From positions 2,232,001 through 2,296,000 of the forward strand of contig NW_026060237.1 in NCBI RefSeq assembly GCF_024166365.1: a DNA stretch of 64,000 nt, written 5' to 3'. Below the pieces are notes generated by a model that did not search any database, was not told where the DNA came from, and worked only from the letters and a program-made list of their open reading frames with translations. This DNA comes from Elephas maximus indicus. Lineage: Eukaryota; Chordata; Mammalia; Proboscidea; Elephantidae. The first letter of the stretch is position 1; each line of letters starts with the position of its first letter. Shown in pieces: positions 58,261-64,000 of this stretch. A program made the position numbers and the translations under genes.

Positions 58261-59303
58261 AAATCTTCCTCCATTCTTGATGCACTGTTCTTTTTCATGT
58301 CATCCAGCTTCTCAGCTTCTTCAGCATATGCATTGAATGAATACAGTGGAAAAATACAATCCTGACACACACTTTTCCTGACTTTATACCACACAGTATT
58401 CCCTTGTTCTTTTGAATGACTGTGTCTTCATCTATGTACAGGTTCTTCATGAGCACAATAAAGTGTTCTCAAGTTTGCCATGTTACCCATAATTTTTTTT
58501 TTTTTATGATCTACACAGTTCAATGTTTTTGCATAGTTAATAAAACACAGGTAAATATCTTTCTGGTATTCTCTGCTTTCAGCCAGAATCCATCTGACAT
58601 CAGCAATGATATCCTGGTTCCACATCTGCTTCTTATCCTGGCTTGAATTGCTGGCAGCTCACTGTCGAAATCCTGCTGCAGCCTGTTTTGAATGATTTTT
58701 AGCAAAATTTTACTTCCATGTGAAACTAATGATGTTGTTCGATAATTTCAGAACTCAGTTGCATCATATTTCTTGGGAATAGGCATACATATGGATTACT
58801 CCTAGTCAGTCGACCAGTTAGCTGTCTTCTAAATTTCTTGGCATAGAGGGGTGAACACTTTCAGTGCTGCATCCATTTCTTGAAATATATCAACTGGTAT
58901 TATGTCAATTACTGGAAGCTTCTTTTTTGCCAATCCTTTCAGTGCAGTTTGGTATAGTCACTCTGTGTATTGCTACCATCTTCTTCTAATGCTTCCTTCA
59001 GAGTTCAGTATTGTCTCCACAGAATGCTTCACTATTGCAACTCGAGGACTAAATTTTTTCTCCAGCTCATTCAGCTTGAGAAATGTCAGGTGTGTTTTTC
59101 CCTTTTGATGTTCTACCTCTAGGCCCTTGAACATCTCATTATGTTATTTACTTTGTCTTTTCAAGCCTCCCTTTGAAATCTTCTGTTCAGTTATTTTACT
59201 TCATCATTTTTTCCTGTTGATTTAGCTACTCTGTGTTCAACAGCAACTTTCAGAGTCTCTTCTGACATCCATTTTGGTCTTTTCCTTCTTTCCTGTCTTT
59301 TTT
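58260..59303 (-). mobile_element. RTE internal segment, minus orientation
   Basis: Reverse complement of the reverse-transcriptase part of the RTE at about 26,500-27,570, with close similarity by eye ('gtctaagccagaatccat'-type blocks; 'ttctaaatttcttggcata' at 58,829). It retains a segment near 58,770-58,815 that the other copy lacks. It is cut by the L1 3' end at about 59,303. Confidence 0.88.
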
Positions 59304-59304
59304 T

Positions 59305-62300
59305 TAAATTTTTTAATAATTTTTATTGTGCTTTAAGTAAAAGTTTACAAATCAAGTCAGTTTGTCGCTTATAATCTTATATACACCTTACTCCATACTC
59401 CCACTTACTCTCCCTGTAATGAGTCAGCCCACTCCCTCCTTCCAGTCTCTCCTTTCATGACTGTTTTGCCAGTCTCTAGCCCTCTCTACCCTCCCATCTC
59501 CCCTCCAGACAGGAGATACCAACACAGTCTCAAGTGTCAACCTGATACAAGTAGCTCACTCTTTATCAGCATCTCTCTCCAACCCATTGTCCAGTCCCTT
59601 CCATGTCTGATAAGTTGTCTTTGGTAATGGTTCCTGTCCTGGGCCAACAAGGTTTGGGGACGATGAACACCAGGATTCCTCTAGTCTCAGTCAGACCATG
59701 AAGTTTGGTCTTTTTATGAGAATTTAGGGTCTGCATCCCACTGTTCTCCTGTTCCCTCAGGGTTCCCTGTTTTGCTCTCTGTCAGGGCAGTCATAGGTTG
59801 TGGCCGGGCACCATCTAGTTCTTCTGGTCTCAGGATGATGTAAGTCTCTGGTTCATGTGGCCCTTTCTGTCTCTTGGGCTCATAGTTATCGTGTGACCTT
59901 GGTGTTCTTCATTCTTCTTTGATCCAGGTGGCTTGAGAACAACTAATGCATCTTAGATGACCGCTTGTTAGCATTTAAGACCCCAGATGGCACATTTCAA
60001 ACTGGGATGCAGAATGTTTTCACAATAGAATTATTTTGCCAATTGACTCAGAAGTCCCCTTAAGCCATAGTCCCCAAACCCCTGCCCTTGCTCCGCTAAC
60101 CTTTGAAGCATTTGGTTTATCCTGGAAACTTCTTTGCTTGTGGTTCAGTCCAGTTGAGCTGACCTTCCGTGTATTGAGTATTGTCCTGCCCTTCAACTAA
60201 AGTAGTTCTTATCTGCTATCTAATCAGTAAATAACCCTCTCCCACCCTCCACTACTCATATACACAAAAATATGTGTTCTTCTCAGTTTATACTATTTCT
60301 CAAGATCTTATAATAGTGGTCTTATACAATGTTTTTCCTTTGCTTCTGACTAACTTCACTCAGCATAATGCCTTCCAGGTTCCTCCGTGTTATGAAATAT
60401 TTCAGATTCGTCACTCTTCTTTATCGATGCGTAGTATTCCATTCTGTGAATAAACCCTAATTTATTTGCCCATTCATCCATTAATGGGCACCTTGGTTGC
60501 TTCCAGCTTTTTGCTATTGTAAATACAGTTGCAATAAACACGGGTGTGCATATATCTGTTCATGTAAAGGCTCTTATTTCTCTAGGGTATATTCCGAGGA
60601 GTGGGATTTATGGGCTGTATGGTAGTCCTATTTCTAACTTTTTAAGAAAACACCAAATAGATTTCCAAAGTGGTTGTACCATTTTATATCCCCACCAGCA
60701 GTGTATAAGAGTTCCAATCTCTCCACAGCCTCTCCAACAATTCTGATTTTGTGTTTTTTTGATTAATGCCAGGCTTGTTGGAGTCAGATGGAATCTCATC
60801 GTAGTTTTAATTTGCATTTCTCTAATGGCTAATGATACAGAGCATTTTCTCATGTATCTGTTAGCTGCCTGAATATCATCTTTAGTGAATGTGTGTTCAT
60901 ATCCTTTGCCCACTTTTTGATTGGGTTGTTTGTCTTTTTGTGGTTGAGTTTTAATAGTATCATATAGATTTTGGAGATCTGACGCTGGTCGGAGATGTCA
61001 TAGCTGAAAATTCTTTCCCAATCTGTAGGTGGTCTTTTAACTCTTTTGGCAAAGTCTTTAGATGAGAACAGGTGTTTGATTTTTAGAAGCTCCCAGTTAT
61101 CTGGTTTCTCTTCGTCATTTTTGGTAATGTTTTGTATTGTGTTTATGCCTTGTATTAGGGATCCTAACCTTTTCCCTATTTTTTCTTCCACGATCTTTAT
61201 CGTTTCAGTCCTTATGTTTAGGTCTTTGATCCACTTGGAGTTAGTTTTTGTGCATGGTGTGAGGTATGGGTCCTGTTTCATTCTTTTGCAAATGGATATC
61301 CAGTTATGCCAGCACCGTTTGTTAAAAAGACTATCTTTTCCCCAATTAACTGTCACTGGGCCTTTGTCAAATATCAGCTGCTCACATGTGCATGGATTTA
61401 TATCTGGGTTCTCAATTCTATTCCATTGGTCTATGTGCCTGTTGTACCAGCACCAGGCTGTTTTGACTACCGTGGGTGTATAATAGGTTCTAAAATCAGG
61501 TAGAGTGAGGCCTCCCACTTTCTTCTTCTTTTTCAGTAATGCTTCACTTATCTGAGGCTTCTTTCCCTTCCATAGGAAGTTGGTGATTTGTTTCTACATC
61601 ACATTAAAAAATGTCATTGGAATTTGGATCGGAAGTGCATTGTATGTATAGATGGCTTTTGGTAGAATAGACATTTTTACTATGTGAAGTCTTCCTATCC
61701 ATGAACAAGGTATGTTTTTCCAGTTATGTAGGTCCTTTTTAGTTTCTTGCACTAGTACTTTGTAGTTTTCTTTGTGTAGGTGTTTTACATCTTTGTTAAG
61801 ATTTATTCCTAAGTATTTTATCTTCTTGGGGGCTACTGGGAATGGTATTGATTTGGTTATTTCCTCTTCGATGTTCTTTTTGTTGATGTAGAGGAATCCA
61901 AGTGATTTTTGTATGTTTATCTTATAACCTGAGACTCTGCCAAACTCTTCTATTAGTTTCAGTAGTTTTCTGGAGGATTCCGTAGGGTTTTCTGTGTATA
62001 AGATCATGTCATCTGCATATAGAGATAATTTTACTTCCTCCTTGCCAATCCGGATGCCCTTTATTTCTTTGTCTAGCCTAATTGCTCTGGCTAGGACCTC
62101 TAGCACAATGCTGTTTAAGAGCAGTGATAAAGAGCATCCTTGTCTGGTTTCCATTCTCAAGGGAAAAGTTTCAGGCTCTCTCCATTTAGAGTGATGTTGG
62201 CTGTTGGCCTTGTATAGGTGCCCTTTATTATGTTGAGGAATTTTCCTTCAATTCCTATTTTGGTGAGAGTTTTTATCATAAATGAGTGTTGGACTTTGTC

Positions 62301-64000
62301 AAATGCCTTTTCTGCATCAGTTGATAAGATCATGTGGCTTTTGTCTTTTGTTTTATTTATATGGTGGATTACTTTAATGGCTTTTCTAATATTAAACCAG
62401 CTTTGCATATCTGGTATAAATCCCACTTGATCGTGTTGTATTATTTTTTTGATATGTTGTTGAATTCTACTGGCTTGAATTTTGTTGACGATTTTTACAT
62501 CTATGTTCATGAGGGATATAGGTCTGTAATTTTCTTTTTTTGTGGTGTCTTTACCTGGTTTTGGTATCAGGGATATGGTGGCTTCATAGAATAAGTTAGG
62601 CAGTATTCCGTCATTTTCTATGCTCTGAAATACCGTTAGTAGTAGTGGTGTTAACTCTTCTCTGAAAGTTTGGTAGAACTCTGCAGTATAGCCATCCGGG
62701 CCAGGGCTTTTTTTTTCTTGGGAGTTTTTTGATTACCGTTTCAATCTCTTTTTTTGTTATGGGTCTATTTAGTTGTTCTACTTCTGATTGTGTTAGTTTA
62801 GGTAGGTAGTGTTTTTCCAGGAATTCATCCATTTCTTCAAGGTTTGCAAATTTGTTAGAGTACAATTTTTTGTAATAATCTGATATGATTCTTTTAATTT
62901 CAGTTGGGTCTTTTGTGATGTGGCCCACCTCATTTCTTATTCAGATTATTTGTTTCCTTTCCTGTATTTCTTTAGTCAGTCTAGCCAATGGTTTATCAAT
63001 TTTGTTAATTTTTTCAAAGAACCAGCTTCTGGCTTTCTTAATTCTTTCAATTGTTTTTCTGTTCTCTACTTCATTTAGTTCAGCTCTAATTTTTATTATT
63101 TGTTTTCTTCTGGTGCCTGATGGATTCTTTTGTTGATCACTATTTGTTCAAGTTGTAGGGACAATTGTCTGATTTTGGCTCTTTGTTCTTTATGTATGTG
63201 TGCATTTATCGATATAAATTGACCTTTGAGCAGTGTTTTTGCTGTGTCCCAGAGGTTTTGATAGGAAGCGTTTTCATTCTCGTTGCATTCTCTGAATTTC
63301 TTTATTCCCTCCTTAATGTCTTCTACAACCCAGTCTTTTTTGAGCAGGGTATTGTTCAGTTTCCAAGTATTTGATTTCTTTACCCTAACTTTTCTCTTAT
63401 TGATTTCCCCTTTTACAGCCTTGTGGTCTGAGAAGATGCTTTGTAATATTTCGATGTTTTGGATTCTGCAAAGGTTTGTTTTATGACCTAATATGTGGTC
63501 TATTGTAGAGAATGTTCCCTGTGCACTAGAAAAAAAGTATACTTTTCAGCTGTTGGGTGGAGTGTTCTGTATAAGTTATGAGGTCAAGTTCGTTGATTGT
63601 ATCAATTAGGTCTTCTGTGTCTCTATTGAGCTTCTTACTGGAAGTCCTGTCCTTCTCTGAAAGTGGTTTGTTGAAGTCTCCTACTATAATTGTGGAGGTG
63701 TCTATCTCACTTTTCAGTTGTGTTAAAGTTTGTTTTATGTATCTTGCAGCCCTGTCATTGGATGCATAAATATTTAATATGGTTGTATCTTCCTGGTCTA
63801 TTGTCCCTTTAATCATTATGTAGTGTCCTTCTTTATCCTTTGTGGTGGATTTAACTTTAAAGTCTATTTTGTCAGAAATTAACATTGCTACTCCTGCTCT
63901 TTTATGCTTGTTGTTTGCTTGATATATATTTTTTTCCATCCCTTGAGTTTTAGTTTGTTTGTGTCTCTAAGTCTAAGGTGTGTCTCTTGCAGGCAGCATA
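59305..64000 (-). mobile_element. L1 (minus), 3' two-thirds; continues beyond the window
   Basis: The 3' end at 59,305 lies inside the RTE. 3'UTR to about 60,350; ORF2 from there to the window end. Blocks on the minus strand: endonuclease 63,939-63,526 ('IVGDFNKPLSEKDR'); reverse transcriptase 62,928-62,611, 62,510-62,157 and 62,160-61,594 ('[20 protein letters not shown]', '[13 protein letters not shown]'); C-terminal region 61,518-60,850 and 60,913-60,608 with '[16 protein letters not shown]'. Frameshifts separate them, but the blocks are long, so this copy is younger than most here. The 5'UTR and ORF1 are outside the window. Confidence 0.92.

Noticed and set aside
60850..61518. 222-codon open frame
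   Set aside because: C-terminal part of L1 ORF2; frameshifted on both sides.

Overview
This is mammalian nuclear DNA, almost all of it interspersed repeats. The organism is most likely an afrotherian of elephant type. The clearest sign is the recurring AfroSINE, on both strands, with its 'gcc ctggtggcacagtggtt' head and 'ctatgagtcggaatcaact' tail. BovB-like RTE LINEs sharing the same tail and L1 elements with an unusually long 3'UTR fit this. The species is inferred from repeat families and was not tested by a search. I see no intact protein-coding gene and no prokaryotic feature.

The only clear host-gene content is a tandem pair of dead TSPY-family genes (testis-specific protein Y-encoded; SET/NAP fold) on the minus strand, at about 13,596-15,489 (copy 1) and 20,886-23,056 (copy 2). 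Each keeps five recognisable exons, and the introns match in length between copies. Both carry stops, frameshifts and splice-site losses, and both are cut off inside exon 1 by retroelements. Tandem TSPY relics in dense L1/RTE sequence suggest a Y-linked location; this is inference, because X-linked TSPX (TSPYL2) has a similar exon layout.

Layout: 1-5,650 two broken L1s joined head to tail. 5,650-13,595 a CA-rich repeat, RTE derivatives, AfroSINEs and ancient L1 pieces. 13,596-23,056 the TSPY relics, with an island of retroelement fragments and a GC-rich unique patch between them. 23,057-25,390 a 5'-truncated L1 inserted in TSPY exon 1. 25,400-32,275 two long RTE elements, the second carrying a nested RTE copy flanked by a 9-bp duplication. 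32,370-44,510 an old L1 (minus) split by a nearly complete 7.8-kb L1 (35,284-43,126, minus) with a target-site duplication; the inner L1 has two promoter-like repeat units in its 5'UTR. 44,510-49,615 DNA-transposon relics, an LTR, SINEs and another L1 3' end. 50,545-52,315 a degenerate hAT/ZMYM1-like transposase copy. 52,470-58,260 an LTR, many SINEs and microsatellites, and one possible terminal exon at 54,003-54,096. 58,260-59,300 a minus-strand RTE piece. 59,305-64,000 the 3' two-thirds of another L1 that runs off the end.

Nothing here works together as a pathway. The interest lies in the record of gene death and layered retrotransposition. I found no convincing undescribed molecular system; the strongest leads are the TSPY pair, the L1 5'UTR repeat units, the internally deleted RTE derivatives and the possible terminal exon.
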